A stretch of 12,074 bases of DNA. It comes from JAPLJQ01 sp037143735 (GTDB lineage Bacteria > Desulfobacterota > Syntrophia > Syntrophales > UBA2185). Shown here piece by piece: positions 1 to 5,416 of this stretch. A model generated the notes under the pieces. The model was not told the origin of the DNA and did no database searches. It saw nothing but the letters and a program-made list of their open reading frames with translations. The position numbers and the translations under genes are program-made. The DNA lies in contig JBAWYD010000073.1 in NCBI GenBank assembly GCA_037143735.1, positions 1-12,074 of the forward strand. Reading direction: 5' to 3'. Numbering within the stretch: the first letter of the stretch is position 1; the number at the start of each line of letters is the position of its first letter.

Positions 1-206
1 TTGCCTTTATTGACAGCAGTGAACCGGGCATCAAGCCATCCATGCAGCGCGATGTGGAATCCGGTAAATTTTCAGAACTGGAATCCATGATCGGCGCAGC
101 GGTGCGTCTGGGCGTGCAATGCAATTTACCCACGCCGGTAATGCGGTTTGCATACGCGATGTTGAAACCGCGGGAGTTGAAAGTAGGAGATTCCTGTGCA
201 CCGTGA
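1..206 (+). CDS. Ketopantoate reductase family protein (PanE/ApbA), C-terminal end only
   Basis: This is a partial gene entering from the left edge, read in the frame whose codons start at base 3 and stopping at TGA 204-206. About 67 residues are visible. The run KPSMQRDVESGK, followed by ELESMIGAAVRLG and then PTPV, matches the C-terminal helical domain of 2-dehydropantoate 2-reductase, where KPSM...D, the E(I/L)..(L/I).G..VR.G pattern and the closing PTP motif are conserved. Members reduce 2-oxo acids such as ketopantoate with NADPH in the cytoplasm. The Rossmann part lies outside the window, so substrate cannot be judged. The family is used widely for other 2-oxo acids, and placement before an AtuA/DUF4387 cassette suggests a catabolic role rather than pantothenate synthesis; that is inference. 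Its last 11 bases overlap the next gene. Confidence 0.8.
   Translation, partial: AFIDSSEPGIKPSMQRDVESGKFSELESMIGAAVRLGVQCNLPTPVMRFAYAMLKPRELKVGDSCAP
185..189 (+). promoter_or_regulatory. Ribosome binding site for the GTG-started AtuA-family gene
   Basis: AGGAG lies 6 nt before GTG 196-198, inside the 3' end of the preceding reductase gene. It supports the GTG start and translational coupling of the two genes. Confidence 0.7.
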
Positions 207-1551
207 ATTTCGGGTCCTCTCCCCTACGGCCATTCTCGGCTATGGATTTCCCAAGCGATCCTTCGAAAGAGGGATACAAAAGAAACCCCATCTGATTGCC
301 GTTGATGCGGGCAGCACCGACCCAGGCCCCTACTATTTAGGGTCGGGAAAATCATTTACATCCCGTTCTTCGGTCAAACGGGATCTCGATCTCATGCTTT
401 CCGCCTGCCTCGATGCGTCCATTCCCCTGATTATAGGAACGGCAGGAGGAGCAGGCGCCAAACCTCATGTTGACTGGACGGAAAACATCATCCGGGAGAT
501 TGCCTGTGAAAGAGGTCTTTCCTTTCGCATGGCCGTCATCTATGCTGATATCGGTAAAGATGACGCATTGAAAGCCATGGATCAGGGGCGAATTCATCCC
601 CTCTTTCCTGCTCCCGAGATCGATCATGATGAGATCAATAAAAGCGTTCGAATTGTCGCGCAGATGGGTGCGGAGCCCGTGATCGAGGCGTTGAAAACGG
701 GATCTTCCGTTATTTTATGCGGCCGTTGCTATGATCCTGTTCCTTTTGCGGCTCCGGCCATACAGGATGGTTATCATCCGGGGCTCGCCCTTCATATGGG
801 TAAAATTCTCGAATGCGCCGCCATTGCCGCATCACCCGGAAGCGGCAGCGATTGCGTGATGGGCACTCTTTACGACGATTACTTTGTCCTTGAGTCATTG
901 AACGAGCAGAGAGTATTTACGACTATGTCCACCGCTGCTCATACCCTGTACGAAAAATCTGATCCCTACAATCTGCCGGGACCCGGCGGAACCCTTGATC
1001 TCAGGCAGGCACGCTTCGAAGCGCTTGAAGATGGACGCACCCGCGTTTACGGATCACGTTTTGTTGCGTCCCATCCTTATACGGTCAAATTGGAAGGTGT
1101 GAAACGCGTCGGATATCGTACCATATCCATCTGCGGCATCAGAGATCCCATGATGATCCGCCGGCTTGACCAGATTCTCGAGGGCGTTAAGGTTCGGGTT
1201 CAGGAAGATATGGGGCATCGGGGTCAAATCCTGTTTCACAAGTATGGGAAAAACGCCGTCATGGGATCCATGGAACCTGAAAAAAACCGGCTGTCTCATG
1301 AGATCGGACTTGTCATAGAGGTCATTTCGCCCCGTCAGAAAGAATCGGATGCCGTGTGCGCCTGCGTAAGGAGTACCCTTCTCCATGACGGTTATCCTGA
1401 TCGAATGTCCACGGCGGGTAATCTGGCGTTCCTTTACAGTCCGTCGGACATGTCATGCGGTAAGGTTTATGAATTTAATATATACCATCTCATGGCTATT
1501 GATAATCCCGTATCTTTTTTTCCGCTAAAGATCTGCGAGGTGAGCCCTTGA
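196..1551 (+). CDS. AtuA-family protein (DUF1446), short form
   Basis: A 451-residue protein recognisable as the AtuA/DUF1446 family, named from acyclic terpene utilisation in Pseudomonas. Family-typical landmarks are VDAGSTDPGPYYLG (36-49), GTAGGAGAKPHVDW (81-94), GRCYDPVPFA (176-185) and YEKSDPYNLPGPGG (252-265). No signal peptide or membrane segment is seen, so it is probably cytoplasmic. The biochemical reaction of the family is not firmly established; association with CoA-linked acid or terpene catabolism comes from genetics and gene context. Translation starts at GTG 196 behind AGGAG. The gene overlaps the upstream reductase by 11 nt and the downstream DUF4387 gene by 4 nt. Long AtuA proteins of roughly 600 residues carry an extra C-terminal domain; here the protein stops earlier and a separate small protein follows, so the two may act as subunits. 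Family call is confident, function is not. Confidence 0.85.
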   Translation: MHREFRVLSPTAILGYGFPKRSFERGIQKKPHLIAVDAGSTDPGPYYLGSGKSFTSRSSVKRDLDLMLSACLDASIPLIIGTAGGAGAKPHVDWTENIIREIACERGLSFRMAVIYADIGKDDALKAMDQGRIHPLFPAPEIDHDEINKSVRIVAQMGAEPVIEALKTGSSVILCGRCYDPVPFAAPAIQDGYHPGLALHMGKILECAAIAASPGSGSDCVMGTLYDDYFVLESLNEQRVFTTMSTAAHTLYEKSDPYNLPGPGGTLDLRQARFEALEDGRTRVYGSRFVASHPYTVKLEGVKRVGYRTISICGIRDPMMIRRLDQILEGVKVRVQEDMGHRGQILFHKYGKNAVMGSMEPEKNRLSHEIGLVIEVISPRQKESDAVCACVRSTLLHDGYPDRMSTAGNLAFLYSPSDMSCGKVYEFNIYHLMAIDNPVSFFPLKICEVSP

Positions 1552-1883
1552 AGACCGTTTCCCTCAAAGATGTAGCGGCCGTTATCAGGAGTAAAAATGC
1601 CGGGCCATACGAGCTGACTCTCGACATTATGTTTAAAGAAGAAAAGGATTATCTTTATATAAAGAAGATTAACTTTTTCAATGCTGAACTAATATCTCAA
1701 CTATATGCTGTAACCGCTGATAAAATAATCAATATCATATACTTTGATCCGGCGCTGGCCATAAAGATTACCATGATCCGTCCCATTGTCTCTGGTTCAA
1801 TCGGTGACTCGGACGTGTATGGCGCCCAGCAGCACGCCCCACTGCTGGCAATTAAAATTCCCATGACGGAGACCCTCACATGA
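1548..1883 (+). CDS. DUF4387 family protein, probable partner of the AtuA-like protein
   Basis: A 111-residue protein with the DUF4387 hallmarks: LKDVAAVIRSKNAGPYELTL near the N-terminus, FDPALAIK in the middle, and RPIVSGSIGDSDVYGAQQHA followed by PLLAIKIP near the C-terminus. The start is TTG 1548-1550, overlapping the AtuA stop as TTGA, with GAGG at 1537-1540 giving a 7-nt spacer. This argues for translational coupling and roughly equal production. DUF4387 genes commonly sit beside AtuA/DUF1446 genes, and the combined length of the two approaches that of long-form AtuA. From that I infer that this is the small subunit or C-terminal lobe of the same enzyme. No catalytic residues can be assigned. 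The last codons overlap the next gene as ATGA. Confidence 0.82.
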   Translation: MKTVSLKDVAAVIRSKNAGPYELTLDIMFKEEKDYLYIKKINFFNAELISQLYAVTADKIINIIYFDPALAIKITMIRPIVSGSIGDSDVYGAQQHAPLLAIKIPMTETLT

Positions 1884-2125
1884 AAATCTTTATCTGGAGA
1901 CACAGCAAGAAGTTTTCAAGCTGGTCCATGTTTAATGAGCCACATATTTACGACGACAATTATATGCAGGCGGAGGTCGTTGTACTGGCGGAATCACGTG
2001 ATGAAGCCCTTGCCTTGCTTACGAATGACGACAGGTGGAATATTGAGGAATTAAAAAGAATAGAGCCCATCGCGATTGATACAGACCGGCCCTGCATTGT
2101 TTACAAACAGATATTCTTCGGATGA
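1880..2125 (+). CDS. Uncharacterised 81-residue protein, last gene of the AtuA operon
   Basis: Not recognised as a named family. The ATG at 1880 overlaps the DUF4387 stop (ATGA) and has GGAG at 1868-1871 with an 8-nt spacer, so it is very probably a real, coupled gene. The protein opens with a strand-like KIFIWRHS, has a central AEVVVLAESRDEALALL (strand followed by helix) and ends with the strand-like CIVYKQIFF. This beta-(loop)-beta-alpha-beta layout suggests a small compact cytoplasmic alpha/beta fold. There is no cysteine cluster, signal peptide or membrane segment. I have a weak sense of similar short proteins beginning K-(L/I)-(Y/F)-I-W with a VVVLAES-like core, but cannot name the family. 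Context suggests an accessory factor of the AtuA/DUF4387 cassette. Its stop lies one base from the stop of the convergent gene. Confidence 0.7.
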   Translation: MKIFIWRHSKKFSSWSMFNEPHIYDDNYMQAEVVVLAESRDEALALLTNDDRWNIEELKRIEPIAIDTDRPCIVYKQIFFG

Positions 2126-2126
2126 C

Positions 2127-2525
2127 TTATTGTGATTCCTTATAGACGCCGCTGCAGATGATCAGGTCATCGACCTTTTTAAAATAGACCATTTTAGGCA
2201 GCACTTCTTTTGTTACCGGGTTGTACCACTTATATTCAACCCAGCCGCTGCCTGTGGAATTGGCGGCATCGACGATCTCCCTGATAAAACTCTTGCCGTC
2301 ATAATCCTTGATGTCTACAAACTCCTCTCCCACAAATTTTTCATTGACTCCATGAGCAAGCATGGTCCCTCTGGGGTTTAGCGCATAAAGATACATTTCG
2401 TCCTGAACAAATTGTCCGTTCGGGTTTGTGTATTCCGCCAGAGCGATTCGCTTGCCCGAGGCTTTATAAAAATCTACGGCTTTATCTACCCAGCGCTTGG
2501 CGTCTTCTTCGGCTCTATTGCTCAT
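2127..2525 (-). CDS. Stand-alone cytoplasmic Cache-domain protein (sCache_2 type)
   Basis: A 132-residue protein that is nearly all one Cache domain. VDKAVDFYKASGKRIALAEY is the leading helix, followed by NPNGQFVQDEMYLYAL, then MLAHGVNEKFVGEEFVDIKD, then WVEYKWYNPVTKEVLPKM, and finally VYFKKVDDLIICSGVYKE. These match the small-molecule-binding Cache fold of methyl-accepting proteins and periplasmic sensors. Unlike most relatives, it has no signal peptide, membrane segment or output domain, so it appears to be a soluble cytoplasmic ligand-binding protein. The start is ATG 2523-2525 with AGGGAG about 9 nt upstream. Only 23 nt separate it from the NDPK gene, so it is the last gene of the CNBD-NDPK-Cache operon. 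Ligand unknown; Cache_2 domains often bind small organic acids. Confidence 0.82.
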   Translation of the reverse strand: MSNRAEEDAKRWVDKAVDFYKASGKRIALAEYTNPNGQFVQDEMYLYALNPRGTMLAHGVNEKFVGEEFVDIKDYDGKSFIREIVDAANSTGSGWVEYKWYNPVTKEVLPKMVYFKKVDDLIICSGVYKESQ

Positions 2526-2548
2526 ATTTTTAACTCCCTTATCAGATT

Positions 2549-3715
2549 CTATTTTGTCTTTAACCAGTCCGTAATAATCTGCACACAGTCATCCCCTGCG
2601 TTTTCATAAAAACCGATGATCTTTCGTTCGTGGATCGCTCTCTGGACGGAGTCTGATGCATGAGCGGCGTTCTGCATGATATTCTGGCCGAAATCAGAAC
2701 GGATGGTACCGGCAGCGGCCATTGAGGGATCTGTCACACCGAGGCGCTCGCGGATTTTCCCTACAGCGCTAAGTCCGCGGTATAGAAGGGCCAGTCCCCG
2801 GTGTGTGCCGGGTTTGTTGGGGTCTTCCGGAGATACGCTGTAAGGGTCAACACCGGTCATATACTTTACGATTAAGGAAAACTCGTATGCGGCGTTTTTC
2901 TTTACGATGACTTCGGCCATGGCATTGTATTCATCATTGGTTATTTCAAAACCAAAGAGATCCCCTATTCCTTCCCTGATTCTTTCCGCCACCCGATACT
3001 TGAGTTTCCTTTTGAAGATCTCTCGAAGAAATCCATAAAATTCCTCTCCCTGGGCGGCGCTCATACGGATCATACGGGCGCCGACGATCCGGAGACCTGT
3101 CTTTGAAAACATATCTATCATGTTACCGGGACGAACGGAATGTTTGAAAAAATTATCAGGCTTCAAAATAACAAGAGTTGTTTCGCCTTCGGCACACTCC
3201 TCATAAATACCGGAATCATTGAAACCAAGCTGTGCGAAGAGTTGTAAATTCGTTCTTGCATATTCAACAGTCGTCGGGACCAGCACCGCCGGTTCAAAAT
3301 AACGGACCGCACCATCAGGGGTGGTGATATAGTCACAGTATGTTCCCCGTATAGTACCATTGCCGGCTTCTGATTCCGTTTCCGTTGTAAACTGACCAAC
3401 GACTTCGTAAATCCTCTCCACGGCATTTTCCCCTTCAAACAGAAGAAGCATGCAGCGGTTCGCCTGGCCGTGGATGTTTTCGGGTCGCAGGTTCTGATCG
3501 ATATAATAAACAAGCGCCTTCTCAACTTTCGCCTCTATTCTCAGGCTCTTGACGCGTTTGATATATTCATTAATAAACTCATCCGATGGCCGCATCATCC
3601 GGATGCCGACAAGATCGCAGCCGGAGAACGACATGAGTCGAGCAATGATATTACCCGTACGGGCTTTGATAAGACTGTACGGCGTAATAACTACATATGT
3701 GAGCTCTTTTGCCAT
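2549..3715 (-). CDS. Tandem nucleoside diphosphate kinase-like protein, N-terminal domain degenerate
   Basis: Two NDPK-fold domains in 388 residues, counting from ATG 3713-3715. The C-terminal domain (about 178-375) has the family start TLVILKPD, RIVGARMIRMS, ATP/phosphate-site GTIRSDFG (336-343) and the active-site block NAAHASDS with the phospho-accepting His near residue 352. It may therefore transfer phosphate between nucleoside tri- and diphosphates. Between EEFYGF and LALLYRG it holds about 50 more residues than ordinary NDPK. The N-terminal domain (about 5-150) keeps YVVITPYSLIKARTG, LLLFEGENAVERI and GTIRG but has no equivalent of the catalytic His, so it is probably non-catalytic or regulatory. 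A TTG at 3724 would add three residues. Neither start has a clear Shine-Dalgarno sequence, and a small inverted repeat lies just upstream of the ATG. It is the middle gene of the CNBD-NDPK-Cache operon. Confidence 0.83.
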   Translation of the reverse strand: MAKELTYVVITPYSLIKARTGNIIARLMSFSGCDLVGIRMMRPSDEFINEYIKRVKSLRIEAKVEKALVYYIDQNLRPENIHGQANRCMLLLFEGENAVERIYEVVGQFTTETESEAGNGTIRGTYCDYITTPDGAVRYFEPAVLVPTTVEYARTNLQLFAQLGFNDSGIYEECAEGETTLVILKPDNFFKHSVRPGNMIDMFSKTGLRIVGARMIRMSAAQGEEFYGFLREIFKRKLKYRVAERIREGIGDLFGFEITNDEYNAMAEVIVKKNAAYEFSLIVKYMTGVDPYSVSPEDPNKPGTHRGLALLYRGLSAVGKIRERLGVTDPSMAAAGTIRSDFGQNIMQNAAHASDSVQRAIHERKIIGFYENAGDDCVQIITDWLKTK

Positions 3716-3718
3716 AGA

Positions 3719-3732
3719 AACCAACTTTGGTT
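3719..3732 (-). repeat. Small inverted repeat in front of the NDPK start codon
   Basis: Read on the - strand, AACCAAAGTTGGTT is an inverted repeat (AACCA, loop AAGT, TGGTT) ending 3 nt before ATG 3715. It occupies the place where a Shine-Dalgarno sequence would be expected and none is visible. It may be a chance repeat or a small translational or RNA-processing element between operon genes. Confidence 0.4.
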
Positions 3733-3752
3733 ATGAGTCTGTATTTTTAATA

Positions 3753-4133
3753 TCAGGGAGCCGTTTTATCAATTTTTATATCCATCAGGGCCTTGGTTGT
3801 CTTCTCAAGCCGCAGGGCAAGGGTCTTCAAAATTGACTGAAAATGTTGCGACAACTTGTTGTATTCTTCATCCAAAAAATTACGGTCTATAATCCCGATC
3901 GTTGTTTCGCCTATCGCTCGAGCTGAAGCCGTTCTTGGAAAACGGGCAATAAAAGCCATCTCCCCGAAGATATCTCCCGGTTGCAAAATTTCTATGACGA
4001 CATTATTGCCCTTAAACTTCTTTGACAGTTCCACAGAGCCGGAATCAATCTCATATAACCAGTCGCCATGACTGCCTTCTTCAAATATAATCTGACCATC
4101 CTGATAGGTTTCGTAGTTTGTGATAGGAAGCAT
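3753..4133 (-). CDS. Cyclic nucleotide-binding domain protein, single-domain (CRP-N-like)
   Basis: 126 residues forming one cNMP-binding beta-barrel: YQDGQIIFEEGSHGDWLYEI, then SGSVELSKK, then ILQPGDIFGEMAFIARFPRT. The last run is the phosphate-binding cassette (G-E-M-A ... P-R-T-A-S-A), with the conserved Glu and the Arg that contacts the cyclic phosphate both present. After the barrel a helical tail of about 40 residues (EEYNKLSQHFQSILKTLALR) replaces the DNA-binding domain found in CRP/FNR, so it is a sensor or partner protein rather than a direct transcription factor. The reading frame stays open upstream to 4253, but ATG 4133 is preferred: GAGG sits 8 nt before it, similarity begins there, and a predicted promoter at 4165-4193 would start the RNA inside the longer frame. 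First gene of the CNBD-NDPK-Cache operon, 37 nt from the NDPK ATG. Confidence 0.83.
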   Translation of the reverse strand: MLPITNYETYQDGQIIFEEGSHGDWLYEIDSGSVELSKKFKGNNVVIEILQPGDIFGEMAFIARFPRTASARAIGETTIGIIDRNFLDEEYNKLSQHFQSILKTLALRLEKTTKALMDIKIDKTAP

Positions 4134-4141
4134 TCTCCGCA

Positions 4142-4145
4142 CCTC
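4142..4145 (-). promoter_or_regulatory. Ribosome binding site selecting the ATG at 4133
   Basis: On the - strand GAGG lies 8 nt before ATG 4131-4133. It supports the short form of the cyclic-nucleotide-binding protein over a 40-residue upstream extension. Confidence 0.6.
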
Positions 4146-4164
4146 TTTGTCGTTTATTGTATTA

Positions 4165-4193
4165 TTTATACATAAACATAACAGAAATAACAA
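4165..4193 (-). promoter_or_regulatory. Sigma70-like promoter of the CNBD-NDPK-Cache operon
   Basis: On the - strand, -35 TTGTTA (4188-4193), a 17-nt spacer and -10 TATAAA (4165-4170). The predicted start near 4158 gives a leader of about 25 nt that contains the GAGG ribosome binding site. Both hexamers are one or two bases from consensus. Prediction only. Confidence 0.5.
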
Positions 4194-4246
4194 GATAAGA
4201 TATGGATGGTTATTGGAAAATATGAAAATAATATCTCCCCATTTAA

Positions 4247-4276
4247 TGAACAATGAAATATTTTATAAGATATGAT
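4247..4276 (+). promoter_or_regulatory. Possible promoter of the D-2-hydroxyacid dehydrogenase gene
   Basis: TGAACA (4247-4252), an 18-nt AT-rich spacer and TATGAT (4271-4276), which overlaps a GATAAT. The -35 is poor and the region is very AT-rich, so chance matches are likely. Confidence 0.3.
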
Positions 4277-4355
4277 AATCTCTAAACAATAGCGGCGAAA
4301 TCAGACGTTGTACGAAAACGCCAAATATTGGAAAATAAATAAAAAAAGGCGGATC

Positions 4356-5348
4356 ATGGACTTAGGGATACTGATCACGGGAAATCTTCCTGAAAATGCC
4401 ACGTTGCCTCTTAAAGAAAAATACCGGGTGGAAATCAATCAAGAGGATTATCCCATGGATCGTCGAGCCCTGATTTTAAGCGTAAGAGACAAGCATGGGC
4501 TTCTGCCGATGATCACGGACCATATTGATGAAGAAGTGCTGGCTTGCGCCCCCCATTTAAAAATGATTGCCAACTTCGGTGTCGGTTATAACAATATCGA
4601 TGTCAAGGCAGCCACGTCACGTGGAATCATGGTTTCAAATACACCAGGGGTTCTCACCGACACAACCGCCGAACTCGCCTTTGCTTTGATCCTTGCTGTT
4701 TCACGACGGGTTGTCGAGGGGGATAAAATGGTAAGAGAAGGCCGTTTTCAATTCTGGGCGCCTATGCTTTTTTTAGGCCGGGAGGTAACCGGCAAAACTC
4801 TAGGAATTGTCGGTCTTGGGAAAATTGGGAAAGCCGTCGCCAGGATAGCCGGAAGCTTTCGTATGCGAATTCTGTATTATAAGAGAAATCGACTTGACAG
4901 TGCAGAAGAAAGAGCACTCGCGGTTGAATACGCCGACCTGAAAACGCTCCTGATGGAATCAGACATTGTTTCCCTACATGTCCCTCTGACGGAAGAAACC
5001 CGACACCTGATCGGAGAAAATGAGCTTTCCCTAATGAAAATAAAAGCCCATCTCATCAACACATCCCGCGGTCCCGTGATTGATGAAGAGGCCCTTGTTT
5101 CAGCCCTGAGAAATGGAAAAATCGGCGGCGCGGGCCTTGACGTTTACGAGCATGAACCCGCGCTAAGCCACGGCCTGGATGAGCTTGATAATGTGGTTCT
5201 TCTTCCTCACGTGGGAAGCGGCACCCATGAAGCGCGTTTCAGGATGGCATCTCTTGCCGTAGAAAACCTGATCGTCGGTTTGAGCGGTCAGGCGCCTCCG
5301 AATCTTGTCAATCCTGAAGTTTCGTTTTATCGACATTTTGCAAAATAA
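4356..5348 (+). CDS. D-isomer-specific 2-hydroxyacid dehydrogenase (glyoxylate/hydroxypyruvate reductase-like)
   Basis: A 330-residue NAD(P)-dependent oxidoreductase that interconverts a 2-oxo acid and its D-2-hydroxy acid in the cytoplasm. NFGVGYNNID and the following NTPGVLTDTTAE are the substrate/catalytic domain signatures. GIVGLGKIGKAVA (about 150-162) is the Rossmann G-x-G-x-x-G loop. LINTSRGPVIDEEAL and GAGLDVYEHEP are the family signature. The Arg238/Glu267/His285 catalytic set has the usual 29- and 18-residue spacings, the His lying in LLPHVGSGT. Overall it looks most like archaeal/bacterial glyoxylate reductase (GyaR), but the exact substrate cannot be read. The start chosen is ATG 4356, where similarity begins and AAGG (4346-4349) serves as a weak ribosome binding site; a TTG at 4308 would add 16 non-family residues. 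It stands alone, divergent from the CNBD operon and convergent with cstA. Confidence 0.88.
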   Translation: MDLGILITGNLPENATLPLKEKYRVEINQEDYPMDRRALILSVRDKHGLLPMITDHIDEEVLACAPHLKMIANFGVGYNNIDVKAATSRGIMVSNTPGVLTDTTAELAFALILAVSRRVVEGDKMVREGRFQFWAPMLFLGREVTGKTLGIVGLGKIGKAVARIAGSFRMRILYYKRNRLDSAEERALAVEYADLKTLLMESDIVSLHVPLTEETRHLIGENELSLMKIKAHLINTSRGPVIDEEALVSALRNGKIGGAGLDVYEHEPALSHGLDELDNVVLLPHVGSGTHEARFRMASLAVENLIVGLSGQAPPNLVNPEVSFYRHFAK

Positions 5349-5378
5349 AAGGAGGGACAGTCTGCGCTGTCCCTCCTG
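5341..5378 (-). terminator. Intrinsic terminator of cstA
   Basis: AGGAGGGACAG (5350-5360) and CTGTCCCTCCT (5367-5377) form a perfect 11-bp GC-rich stem with a 6-nt loop. Read on the - strand it is followed at once by TTTTATTTT, the U-tract of a Rho-independent terminator, about 40 nt after the cstA stop. On the + strand the stem also follows the dehydrogenase stop by one base but lacks a U-tract after it. It is therefore mainly a cstA terminator, though it may protect the 3' end of the other transcript. Confidence 0.85.
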
Positions 5379-5416
5379 AAGTCCCTGCTAAATATGCTTG
5401 AAATTTCTCTGATTCT

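Noticed and set aside
1054..1386. 110-codon open frame on the - strand inside the AtuA-family gene
   Set aside because: Antisense shadow of a conserved coding region, with no recognisable features.
4134..4253. N-terminal extension of the cyclic-nucleotide-binding protein with a hydrophobic stretch (YLILLFLLCLCI) that could be a membrane anchor
   Set aside because: Family similarity and a good ribosome binding site point to ATG 4133, the extension is AT-rich non-coding-like sequence, and the best promoter (4165-4193) lies inside it.
4308..4355. TTG start adding 16 residues to the D-2-hydroxyacid dehydrogenase
   Set aside because: The added residues match nothing in the family, no ribosome binding site precedes the TTG, and ATG 4356 begins exactly at the conserved N-terminus.
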